From assembly GCF_000165425.1 (NCBI RefSeq), contig NW_001799533.1:65127-129126 (forward strand): a stretch of 64,000 nucleotides of DNA. The letters are read 5' to 3'. The first letter of the stretch is position 1. Each line of letters opens with the position of its first letter. The notes beneath the pieces were generated by a model. It ran no database searches and was not told the DNA's origin. It saw only the letters and a program-made list of their open reading frames with translations. The stretch is from Paramecium tetraurelia. Taxonomy: Eukaryota; Ciliophora; Oligohymenophorea; Peniculida; Parameciidae. Positions 36,242 to 49,839 of this stretch are shown here, in pieces. A program made the translations under genes and the position numbers.

Positions 36242-37290
36242 ATGAAGATACTCTTAGTAATAATTGATGGCGTTGCTGATGTTGGTATACTCAACTACTA
36301 CTTCAGGGACTGAATTTAAGACTCAGCTTCAATTAGCTGAAATTAAGACTATGAATCAAATAGCCTCAACCGGACTTGCAGGTTTGATGGAACCAGTAGA
36401 GCCAGGGCTTTCTTGTGTGACACAGCTCATATAAGTATTTTTTGGATACGATCCGTATACGTTTTATAGAGGCAGAGAAGCATTCGAAATTATGGGATCC
36501 GAAATTGATATGCAAACAAGAGTCATAGTTTTAAATGCAATTTGCCTATGTATAGAGAACACGATTGAGAAATTAAGTTGATTAGATAGAGAATTCCCAG
36601 AATGGGGTCTTGCTCTGATTGATGCCCTCAATTAACGACTCCCATTTAAATACAAGCAAATGATGCTACAGAACATCACATTGGATTAAAAGTAGTTTCA
36701 AATGATTATTCTGGTGAATTGGCAGATGAAATCATAGGCACCGATCCACTCAAGATAATCTACCATTGAGATATGCTAAAATAAAGATATAAAGCGTAAA
36801 AGCAATCAGGACTGTCGAAATTATCAATGAGCTATCCGATGCTCTCCATTAAATGTTATTTGAACATCCTATTAGTATATATAGATAATAATAAGGACTA
36901 CTCACAGCTAATATTGAACTTTCTAGAGGGTGTGAGTTTATTTTGAAGAAATAAATAAACTTTTAGATACAGATAAGAAGAACTGCAGGAGAGTAATGTA
37001 TTCACTACCCTAAGTTCTTATAATCAATTGGTTGAATATAAAGAGATAACTATGGATTCTATGAAAATAATGAAGAATTCTTAACAATTACTCATAAAAT
37101 ATTAGATAACTCTAAGAGACAATAACTAAAAATGCAAAATGTATCGATAATCTTACGAATACTTATGGCTTTGGAAGCATGCTGAGTGAAAGGAAAAATT
37201 CAAATGATAAAGCATGGAAAAATTTATAAAGAATAAGGAAAATTACCAAAATGGATTTTGTCTGGAAAAGAAGAGGAAATAGATTTTAAT
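36242..37290 (+). pseudogene. Decayed phosphoglycerate mutase (archaeal-type, cofactor-independent)
   Basis: The start MKILLVIIDGVADVG, after a 22-nt intron TEFKTQLQLAEIKTMNQI, and STGLAGLMEPVEPGLSC match the start of the archaeal-type 2,3-bisphosphoglycerate-independent phosphoglycerate mutase (apgM) family. Homologous blocks then continue in changing frames: DTAHISIF, GYDPYTFYRGREAFEIMGSEIDM, FKCNL, IDREFPEWGLALIDALN, ATEHHIGLKVVSNDYSGELADEIIGTDPL and VKAIRTVEIINELSDAL. Frame changes occur near 36411-36420, in a run of six T at 36438-36443, near 36540, and again near 36650 and 36760. In-frame TGA codons occur, for example at 36579-36581. Beyond about 36900 the similarity fades. Too many breaks to be explained by introns. 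Confidence 0.8.
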
Positions 37291-38718
37291 TAAATTTTTA
37301 ATTTAGTTTAAAAACAAAAGATACTAGTAAATCTTTAAATTATTGATCAAAAAACTAAAATTGAGTTGATGTCTGAGATTATAATAATTGCATTTGGATA
37401 CATAAAATTTAATATAGCGACAAATATATTGTAAAGCAATTGACAATTTAATTTGAATTTCATATATATGCATATAACAACAAATCTTTTATTCTCACTA
37501 AAATTGAAGCAAATTCAAAATTTACCATCTAATTAATCATCATAATCAGAATCCATAAGAATGAATTAATTAATAATTTTATAATATTTATAAATATTCA
37601 ACTTTACAGATATTTGCTAAATCTTCTTAAAGGAGGTTGAAATCTTTTCATGTTTTGGAAATGCAAAAAATCCTTCGAAACTTCCAATATCTTTATAAAT
37701 GTGCCTCACTATCCTTCTTAATAGAGAAGGCTGAATGAAAATCGTTCAATGGAAAACATTCAGTTCTAGACACTGAAATCACAGGTTATCAATAAAAAAG
37801 TGAAATTATTGTTGATAGTGCTGAAGAAATCGAATTTTTCAAATCAGTCTGGAAGAAGCATGGTATATTAAAGGAAATATGGTGTAATGTATAAATTATT
37901 ATAAAATTTATATCTAAGAAATATCATTTTCATAATCATTTATAAAATTTATTGCTTATATTATTTTATAATAATTGTTTTAATCGTTTTATAGAAATAG
38001 ACATGTAATTATTGAAATAGAATTTATTTAATTATTATAGAAAGGATAATCATAGTTTTTAAATTATGAATTTTAAAGTGTGTAAACACTTCAAAATATG
38101 AGTTTGCAATAAATAAATTTATTGAATCTAATTTACTTATTCTGAGATTTCTTTTACATATCATAAAATTTTACTTAATTAATCGCTGTTTAATTATTCA
38201 TTATGCAAATTACAATATGATGATTCTATCTCTTTTAGCTAATTTAAATAAATTCTCCTTCAAATTTATTAGTTAGTTATTTGAATAAAATACTAGTTAA
38301 ATTAATATTATATTTTTATATTTAAAAATACATCAAAATTGCTTATTTGATATACTTTTATAAAATATTATAAATTCTATTTATATGCCAATTTCAGTAA
38401 AATAATGACACAATAATAATAATAAATATATTCTACAATTCTAATTAAGCATTATTCACTATCCTTAAAATCTTTACTTAGAATAGAATAGTTTATTTAA
38501 TGAGCTAAATTTTCAAGTTTTTGTCAATATTCATTTATAATTACATTGATGGAAATTCAAGTAAGAGCAATTTTATTATTTAGAATATTATTAGTTAATT
38601 GAGTAATACAGTTTGAATTACATTTGATATTGTCTGGCAGCTTTTTGTAATAATCATAATTTGATTAAGTGAATTATTATTTAAAAATTAAAATAAACTT
38701 TATATATTAATTATATAC
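37291..38718. other. 1.4-kb gene desert with a possible gene relic
   Basis: Mostly featureless AT-rich DNA. Around 37610-37890 the base composition rises and frames show protein-like fragments: EIFSCFGNAKNPSKLPISL in one frame and LDTEITGYQQKSEIIVDSAE then FFKSVWKKHGILKEIW in another. No ATG-to-TGA gene links them. It looks like a remnant of an unidentified gene next to the phosphoglycerate mutase pseudogene. The rest (37900-38700) shows nothing. Confidence 0.4.
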
Positions 38719-40037
38719 ATGTATCTAGATATAAGTTATTTGAGACCCAAGAGTTAGTAATTCCTTAACAAACACTCAAGTAATGTAATAAGATTTAAAA
38801 TCTAGAATTCTATATTAAATCTGGAACAGAAGGAATGATAGTTAGAAATATTTATGAAAAAGTTGATTACGAAGAATATGAAATCAAATCGATTGAAGAT
38901 TTCAAATCAAAGATTTAAGTGTCTCTGCCCAATTCGTGGAAGACAAGTGACTATTTGAAAATGCTTATATCGGCTGATTTTTCTATTTAAGGGGCATTAT
39001 AAGTACCTCAAAATAAATATTTAGAGAATTTATAAATTCATCTAGGTTGGTTGAATCTATATTAGAACTTGGAACCAAACATTAACCAATTAAAAAGTGG
39101 AGACTTTTATATTTTTGGAATAGATAAGTAATCAAGGCCAGTCATAATAATAAAGCATCTTGAAAATGAGAACTTTTTAACCTTTTAATACTTACTGGAA
39201 ACAGTGAAGCGATAGGTATTGATACCTTACTTTGTTGAAAATTGGACGATTATTTACGATTGCCAAAATCAGGAATACAATTTTTATGAAATTGATGTAA
39301 GACTTATTTATAATTGAAGTTCAATTTCGAGAATATTAAGGAGTTGATGATTAATTTTTGTGGAAATTTAAATAATCTTCTTATCGTAAATTCTCAATTA
39401 AACTTTTAACAAATTCTTAATTACATCCCTAACAAAACCTAAATCCACTCTAAAATTAAATTGATAAACAACCTAGATGATTTGCAATAATACATTTTGA
39501 AAGAGCAATTAGAAGAAAAGTATAATGGAGAATGTTCAAATGTTAACAACTTTTGGTATCACATTTATAGATTAATCTAGGCCTCCCCAGATACCATAAG
39601 TGTCTGAATTGTTGAAACATGTTACCTATGATTGCTACGAAGACTACTAATACGGATTAAGGAGACTATAAGATTTTAAGGGGAGAAATTTAAGAAAATT
39701 TTCATCACTAGGGAGACTATCACATTAACACTCTAAGACAACAAGTATGAAAAAGTCGATAGAGTCTGCAACTTCCAGTAGTCATCTTAAAATTTTGGTT
39801 CATGAAGAAAATGGAAATTAATTAATTTAGGAGGAAATAGAGGTACTTAATGGTTAAGGAGATTCCGAATTTGAGAACGTGAAAAAAAATGATTTAAATA
39901 TGTATAAAACTGAATCTGTAGGTCTTTAATAATTAGAAGAGAATAATAAATAACGTTAATTCTAAACGATTCTTGAGAATGAAAATGAAATTGAATAAAA
40001 ATGCTGTTCAAATAAATTTAATTGTATGATATTTTGA
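38719..40037 (+). CDS. CRAL-TRIO (Sec14-like) lipid-binding protein
   Basis: 414 residues, three introns (38780-38805, 39297-39319, 39556-39580). The order fits Sec14: an N-terminal helical part, then FYIFGIDKQSRPVIIIKHL, LLETVKRQVLIPYFVENWTI with IIYDCQNQEY, and FNFENIKELMINFCGNLNNLLIVN, QILNYIPNKTQIHSKIKLI, DDLQQYILKEQLEEKYNGEC. These correspond to the CRAL-TRIO pocket ending in the E-.GG-like segment, here YNGEC. The last 130 residues are a polar, probably disordered tail. Sec14 proteins exchange phosphoinositides and other lipids between membranes. Domain identity is good, ligand unknown. Confidence 0.78.
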
Positions 40038-40334
40038 TTGATTTTATACTTAATTAAAATTTAAATTTAATATGCTCTTGTCCTAATAGGGTCGCTGAAT
40101 AAATTATTGAAAATAGTATGATATCATTTGAATTAATAGATTCAGAGTGATAAACAATAATAATATATCGATAATTATATATAATATCCAAATAAAACTA
40201 AATATGCTCTTTAAAATTTCTATTATAAATAATTAGAATTATAAACGTTGGGTAAATTAGGGGTCTTACTTTGATTTTCGATTATTTCTTTATTAATTAT
40301 CTTAATAATACTTAATAATAATATTTTTATTAAA

Positions 40335-41612
40335 ATGGAAGACGAATTAATATGGTATTATGTAGACACAAACGAATAAGAGCCAGAAAAGTAAACCAAA
40401 GGACCTATATCAGTAAGGGATATTGATGTTATGCTAAGAACTAGTATCATAACTTCGCGTAAATGATAACCTTAACATTTAGATACATTCGTTTATAAGG
40501 AAGGATTCACTGATTGGAAACCAATATTTTTAGTAGAAGAGTTAAAATTCTTTTTAGATGAATAAGAGCATGAAATGGTTTAAATTACTTGTGGTAAAGA
40601 TATAAAAGCAGAAGAATAATAAGGATAGCAAATTTAATAATAGGATGAAAAAGAAAAAGAGGAAGAGGTTGAAGAGCAGGAAGATGATGAATCATTCTAA
40701 TAATTGAATGATGAATAAAGAGTGGAAATTTTAAAGAAAAAAATAGAGAAGAATAGAAAAAAATCACAAAAAGAAAAAGAAAAAAAAAAGAATTAATGGT
40801 ACACACCAAAAATAAATACAAATGTATATGTTGAAGGCTTACCATAAGATATTACTATGGAGGAAATGAAGGTATTTTTTAGCAAGGCAGGAATTATCAG
40901 AATAAACCCAGAAACCTTATAACCTACAATTAAAATATATAGAGATTAAAATGGAAATTGTAAAGGTGATGGATTGATTTCGTATAAAATGGTTGAAAGT
41001 GTATAGACAGCTAAAGAAATGTTAGATGGACTTCATATTAGGCCTAATGTTATTGTCAAAGTAACTGAAGCAGTGTTTGAATAAAAGGGATAATATAGAA
41101 AAAGGGAGAATAAGAAAGTTGATAAACTCTAAAAGGCATTAGCTAGACAAAAAGAAATGACACAATTGGCAGAGGAAGGATAGGAAGATGATGGAAAAGG
41201 ACTAAAAATATTGATATTTAAGAATTTATATAGTCCTACATAAGCCTAAAATCCGGAATTTATGAACTAATTATATGGGGAATTATTGTTGAAAATAGAG
41301 TCTCTATAGATATATGTTCAAAAATTAGAGTTCTTCAAAGATCATCCTTAAGGTAATAATTATATATTAAATTGAGGTGTGGCTAAGGTTAAATTTCATT
41401 CTGCGTATGATGCTGAGATCTGTTTATCTAATTTGAGTGGAATAGAATTCAATCAAAGAAATATAAATATATAATATTGGGATGGTAGATAAAATTTCAA
41501 ATCCAATATTGAGAGTAAGGAAGTTGAGGAATAAAGATTAGATGAATTTGGTTAATGGCTAGAATAGTAAGAAGATAGTGATTAAGAAGATAAGTATAAT
41601 TAAATTGAATGA
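40335..41612 (+). CDS. CUS2/HTATSF1-like U2 snRNP splicing factor with N-terminal GYF-like domain
   Basis: 409 residues, two introns (40459-40482, 41353-41376). Residues 1-60 resemble a GYF-type domain: LIWYYVDTNEQEPEKQTKGP then HTFVYKEGFTDWKPI. A highly acidic and basic linker (QEDDESFQQLND, then a Lys-rich run) precedes an RRM: TNVYVEGLPQDITMEEMKVF, GIIRINPETLQPTIKIYRD, GDGLISYKMVESVQTAKEML. A second RRM of the U2AF-homology kind follows (KGLKILIFKNLYS, GVAKVKFHSAYDAEICLSNL, RNINIQYWDGRQNF). This matches the HTATSF1/CUS2 family, which binds SF3B1 during U2 snRNP assembly. Confidence 0.83.
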
Positions 41613-41679
41613 GTGTATGATAATTGAAATTTATTTATTTAACTCCTAATTTTTTTAATAATTTGATTTTGAATAGGGA

Positions 41680-43392
41680 ATGAGTAGAGAAAATGCAATC
41701 TAATATCGATCTCCATAATAAATACCATCTTCGAAGAAACCAAACATAGAAAATTTTCCACCCCAAAGAAATACTAATGAATTTATTAAATAGATGAAAA
41801 AAAGAGTAGATCAAGCTCCTCTAAGTGTTATGACCTAAAATTCTTAAATTAAGGATGCACAATCCATTTTCATTGATATGTCAAGGATTGAATAATAATC
41901 CAGCAACTCAAATAACAGTTTTTATCACCCCTTAAAATAACCAGTATTGCCATAATGCCATAGGTCAAATCAACCTTCTAATTGCACTACATAACGAACA
42001 AATAGGTATGATATGCAGAGGAATAGTAAACCTTATTTAGATTAAAGTGAAAATATGGGATTGCTGTTGGTTTAATAACAAATGTTATCTTTGTAAAATG
42101 AGAACATGATTTTAAAATAACAATTAGAAAAACAAGAAAGTTAAAGATTACTGTTTTAATAGTAATTGCTTTAACAATTCTAGACTTAGCAATAACAACA
42201 ATAGCAACAACCCATTGTTATAAATAATAATATAACGTCCTCTGAAAAGCAATAATAATAATCAAAGTCTATTCCTCCTCAACAGTATTAGGATGAAACA
42301 AAGTCTCCACCTAAAAGAATTTAGGGTAAAAAATAGCAATCTCAAGGTATTTAGACTGATAAATCAGTTTAAGATTAATCAATCATCACCATAAACGAAT
42401 CCTTTTAAAATGAATCTTTGTGTAATAAATCAAAATAAATTATTTCATAATAATCATTAATCAGACCTCCTTAGTAATAAAAATAAAGTATGGAGTCTTT
42501 AACATTTGGTACTTAACTATCTTAAAGAAATCTAATTTCTTAATAATCATAATAATAATTATAGATCTAAACTTATAATTCCTAAAGTAAAAATTAAAGC
42601 TTTCAATAAATTAATTAAGATTCTATTGAATTATAAAGAGAAAACACATAGAAAGATTGTTAAATTCAAAATAGAAATGATACTTCAAGAAAACATTCTT
42701 AATTTGATATCATTAATTCATCTGCTTAATAAGATCAAAGTTATATTGTACATAATCCAGAAATACCCAAAAAATCACAGCCAAGTGTAAAATTAGAATT
42801 TAATTTTGATGAAGGAACAAATAATGGGTCGAATAAAAAATGTCTAGCTGATTATAGATTAATATTTTATAGAATCTATTGTATTTCACTTAAAGAAAGA
42901 AAACAAATAATTTTGAAAGGAGAGTCTCAGTCCAAGCCCCTATATAAGAGGAAGATTAGAGCTGGATTGTGAATGTTAAATAAAGAAGTAAAGAAGAATA
43001 AATCAAATTTAAGAAAAGAAATGATGGAATATGGAAGGAACAAACGATAGTAAAATAGAAGTCAAACTCCTATAAATGAAGACAAAAACAGTGATCGAAA
43101 AGAATAGGTTAAAAAATCCAAAAGCCCATTAATGGAACGGCTATCTATGGGATAAAAGGCAAAGGTAATGTTCGAACTTATTTAGGTTGAAGAAAAAGAA
43201 ATGTTTGCATTAACCAAAAAAAATTATGAGAATATACCTGAAGTTAAAAAAAAGAAGAATTAAGAGGAAATTATCAAATAAAAACAACAATTCATGAAAG
43301 AAAGATAAAATAAATTGAAAGAATTAGATGATGTAATAATATAATCCATAATTTTAGAAAATTAAAGAAAAAATGAAAAAGCCATGATTTGA
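41680..43392 (+). CDS. Large Gln/Ser-rich protein with basic C-terminus
   Basis: Reading starts MSRENAIQYRSPQQIPSSKK and is continuous to about 42840. This part is extremely Gln-rich with a short coiled-coil (NMILKQQLEKQESQRLLF). The C-terminal part (MERLSMGQKAKVMFELIQVE, KEMFALTKKNYENIPEVKK) is continuous from about 43120 to the TGA at 43390-43392. Between them a frame reading RVSVQAPIQEEDQSWIVNVK and KFKKRNDGIWKEQT is clearly coding but in another frame. At least two introns therefore lie between 42840 and 43120; a 31-nt one beginning near 43062 fits the second junction. No domain recognised. Confidence 0.6.
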
Positions 43393-43924
43393 AAATTAAT
43401 AAAGTGTCTATAAGTCTACTATTTATTAACTACTCAACTTTTATAATAAGCATATTTCTTTTTATTCTAGTTTCAAATATTTCTTATAAATATAGTACCA
43501 ATAATTATTGAAACTTAACGTAATAATAAATCAAAATTTCTTTCTATTTTTGATTTCTATTATAATTAGAACTCATTTGAATATTATTCAGCTATATCTA
43601 TTTTACTTTTTTCACGTTGTTTCTTATTATAAATCTTGATAATATATTAAAAAAATGAAATTGTTCTCTAGATATTACATTAGTTTTATCATCTTGACTA
43701 AACAAATTAATTCTCTTCGCTCTTTATTATGAATACTGAGTTTGCATAAGAATTACTAATATAATAATAGGTTTGATTAAAATATTTATTTAAATTTCTA
43801 ACCATTTGTACTGCAGATTACTCTAGATTAGTAAGTAAGGGGTATTTTTTATTTTGAGTTAATTGATTGCTCTAGTTGAAAACTAGAAGGGTTCATTTCC
43901 ATTATAATATTAATTTATATTATT
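43393..43924. other. AT-rich intergenic region
   Basis: About 530 bp between co-directional genes; no coding-like frame or ordered repeat. Confidence 0.45.
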
Positions 43925-44975
43925 ATGCATAAATTTGTGACTCCAGAAACATTTGTTCATAAAGTTCAGAATGACTATTTTATTAAGAAGAAGCCCAGTC
44001 CTGATTAAAGGACAGGGAAAAAGAAATAAAGTGAATTGGATTTCGAACTCTATTAAAACCTTAAAGATCTGAGGAACAATAATTAATTAATACGGAACAA
44101 CCAAGGATCGCTTAAGATCATTAATCCTTTGAGCAAATAAATTAATATGATGGAAACAAAGAAGCAAATGTAAGAGAAGAAAATGAGGGAAACTCAATTT
44201 TAAATGAAAAAGAAGAGTATGCTTAATGAAAATCAATAAAAGTTACATTCTGATTTGAAAAATTTAGACAAGATTAGTGTTAGTGCCTTTAAAGATTTTA
44301 AAGAATAAGTTAATCTTTATAATAAATATTACAGCAATACAATAGGATAGGAACCAGAAATCAAGGACATTCAATATGAGGACCTAAATATTCCTTATCA
44401 ATATGTAGATATTGGAAGTAAGTATACTTACAGGGAAATATTAAATCATGAAATTCCAGAAATAAATTATTAGAATGATCAGGCTAAGAATTTAATGGAG
44501 TAAGTTTACAGTATTACAATCATAGAACCATTCTCTAACTCAAGTTCTCGGATGAACAATTGGAGAATAAATTACTAAACAGCTTGAGGTAGCATGTTGT
44601 GGTAAGGGAATTAGATTAAATGGAAATTGACTATTTGAATGCAATAAAAAATAATGATTTATCAACTTTAAAGCTGATGTTGATATCTGATGAAACTATA
44701 GTTAAAGCAAAGGATATTGTAAAATCTGTATATATTAGGTAGATTGGATAGACTGGATTGCATTTGGCTGCAAAACGAAACTATTACGATATTTGCTAGG
44801 AGCTGATAAATTATAATGTGGATTTATTTGCTATTGATTATGTAAAATACAAAGTAAATCTTAGGCAAGTAGGACAGCAAGGTAATTGGCAGAGAAATAT
44901 CATTATTATAAGGTTGCTAAGTTAATTTAGATGGAGGAGGACTAGCAAAATAAGAAGAGAAATATATAATCATGA
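43925..44975 (+). CDS. Ankyrin-repeat protein
   Basis: 333 residues, two introns (44500-44525, 44842-44864). The first 200 residues are basic and helical (MHKFVTPETFVHKVQNDYF, MMETKKQMQEKKMRETQF). The C-terminal third carries ankyrin repeats: DYLNAIKNNDLSTLKLMLIS, GQTGLHLAAKRNYYDICQEL then NYNVDLFAIDYASRTARQLAEKYHYYKVAKLI. TGLHLAA is the classic ankyrin core. Two to three repeats make a small protein-binding surface. No enzymatic domain is attached. Confidence 0.78.
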
Positions 44976-45157
44976 AATACTTTAATATTAAATATCATTT
45001 AACACAATATATATAGTATATAACAATAATAAATATCAGTGAATTTGGATGACAAATATTGAAAATAGGCAGTTATTTCAATGAATCATATATAAAAAAA
45101 TAAATTATAAAAGAAATAATTGAAAAATCAATATTATTCTTATTTATATTAATAATA

Positions 45158-46200
<1,043 letters not shown>

Positions 46201-46217
46201 TATAATAATAAATGTTA

Positions 46218-47724
<1,507 letters not shown>

Positions 47725-47760
47725 AATTTATTAGGTTTAGTATATAATAATTTTTAACTT

Positions 47761-48135
47761 TCATTGTTCTATAACTTGTTGCAGTTCCAAGATTCTATTA
47801 TAATATTTTGCTCTGTACAATTTGTAATATATCTCCTTCATCTTTAACAGATCTAATCTTTAGGATATCTGTAGAATTTATTTATTGATCAATTGAAAGT
47901 GATACTGAATATATTAGATTAAGCGATCTCCTTTTGTTGCTAAGGAGAACACTACAATGTAACTTATCAACATCCCCAACAAAAAAGGCGAGATCCTTAT
48001 ATAAACCGATAATACAAAGAAAATAAATGAAATGATCACAAATGTCATGAACCCTATTCTTAAAATTTTATCATTTTTCCTTTTTTTCAATATCGTTAAG
48101 AGCAAATATATTTATTCCCGCAATTGTTTGTACAT
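47761..48135 (-). CDS. Small two-span membrane protein
   Basis: 124 residues, no introns, starting MYKQLREQIYLLLTILKKRK. Two adjacent hydrophobic spans (MTFVIISFIFFVLSVYI and FLLGMLISYIVVFSLA) form a hairpin, followed by a basic helical C-terminus (KEIYYKLYRAKYYNRILELQ). No domain recognised. Hairpin proteins of this shape can shape or sit in ER membranes, but this is only a topology remark. It lies 36 bp upstream of the reductase start on the same strand. Confidence 0.62.
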
Positions 48136-48922
48136 TAAATGATTATGTTCCAGGAATAGCTGATTCTGACAATTCAGGTTTAATTGTTAGTCAATCTGAT
48201 TAAGTGTATTTATTTGAATTCTAATATCCATCCCTTTTGATTTAAAAAATAATTATTATTAAAGACAATGACTTTATTAGGTATTTGATAATTAAATTAG
48301 AAAATAATAGTGATTATGTTTAATAATTTATTTATGTCGTTTATTATATATTGACCAAAGACCTTACTTCAACATTGATTTTCCCAGTGGTCTCTAAGAG
48401 TAGTATCATAACAGAAATTGTTAATTAATAAAGATATTTTAATATACCTCAACATTGAAATTCGCTATATTATAATAAAAATTTAATCCTCTCTCTCCAT
48501 TTAAATTAATGAACTTGATTTAAATAGCCAAAATAATAAATTATGCAATAAATTCATTATTGAACTAATCATTTTAAATTTTCGAAAGATAACTAATCCA
48601 TCAGATGGCTTTCGAAGTGATGAGTATTTATAAAAAGAATTTAGTTCATATTTGAAGCAGGGACTAGTAGAATTTCTTTCTACACTTATCCCTAAAGTAA
48701 GATACCAAAATAATTATAAAAAATAATTCTATTTTTATAAATGAAATTCTTTAAGATTATAAAAATAATAAAACTTTGATTCTAAATAAAATTGAAGAAT
48801 TATTAAGTATATGAATATGCAAATGAGACTAAGATTGTTTTAAAAAAGAGAAAATTCAACACACTAGAATGAATAATATTATTTTATCCTAAAAATAATT
48901 TAATAAATATCTAACAAAATTA
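48136..48922. other. AT-rich divergent intergenic region
   Basis: About 790 bp between divergent genes. No feature recognised on either strand. Confidence 0.45.
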
Positions 48923-49817
48923 ATGTCAGCTGAAAGGCTCTTATAAGAGGAAGTGCCTTACAATTATAGCAAATTTTAGAAGGAGAATTTAGGAAGTGGA
49001 GATGAGCATTAATTTGAAGGTTAGAATAAAGAAAAGGTTGAACTGTTAAAAAAGATTGAAACATTAGAATCTCGATTAAGAAATACCATTGATGATAAGC
49101 CTTACAGTGAGTTGATAAGAATATTAATTTGGGAAGCATTGGGAACTGCTTTTTTTGCTTATGGGATAGTTTGTTCAAGAGGAAATGATGTGATGTTGAG
49201 TGTGTATTTGTTTGGAGCAATATTTTTAATCGGAAAGATTACAGGTGGACATGTGAATCCTGCAGTTTCGATGTCATTTTATAGTTCGAATGAGATAAGT
49301 GCATTTACAATGAGAGTCTATTGGGCAGCTCAAGTGGGTGGTGCAATAGCAGGGGCTTTGGCTGCTTTTGTGATTGTGGGAAGAGTCACATCTCCATACA
49401 TTGAGACACAGCCAATACAATGGATGGTGGCAGACTTCTGTGGAGAAGTATGATATATAGTAACAACTATTAAGGTTTTGGGGACTTTTGTATTTTGCTT
49501 GTTTATTCATATTCAAGTGCATCCATAAACGTAATTAACTGAAAACAACTTGATAGGGATTGGGATTATAGCAACAGCACTATACTTCGGAAGGATATTG
49601 ACATTTCATACTGGAGGTATCATATTATTTGGATATGATAGGTTGTTTGAACCCAGCAATGGGAGTTGGATTAGGCATTTTTGAGTCGTTATAAGATGGC
49701 AATTGGGATCGTTTGATTAATATTTGGATATACATATTTGGTCCACTTTCAGGAGCCTCTTTGGCTTCAGAATTCTACAGAAGCGTATATGTGGGATTAT
49801 TGCCTAAGAAATAATGA
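48923..49817 (+). CDS. Aquaporin/MIP-family channel
   Basis: 280 residues, two introns (49448-49474, 49617-49641). A soluble N-terminal stretch of about 60 residues with a coiled-coil (EKVELLKKIETLESRLR) comes before six hydrophobic spans. Both pore half-helices are present: GGHVNPAVS in loop B and GGCLNPAMG in loop E. The residue after the second NPA is Met instead of the Arg that guards most aquaporins. Conducts water or small solutes; substrate not predictable. Its stop is only 22 bp upstream of the next ATG. Confidence 0.88.
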
Positions 49818-49839
49818 ATATTAAATTTAATATATATAG

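Noticed and set aside
39030..39064. A 20-nt intron GTTGGTTGAATCTATATTAG in the Sec14-like gene
   Set aside because: Removing it breaks the frame; leaving it in gives a continuous domain.
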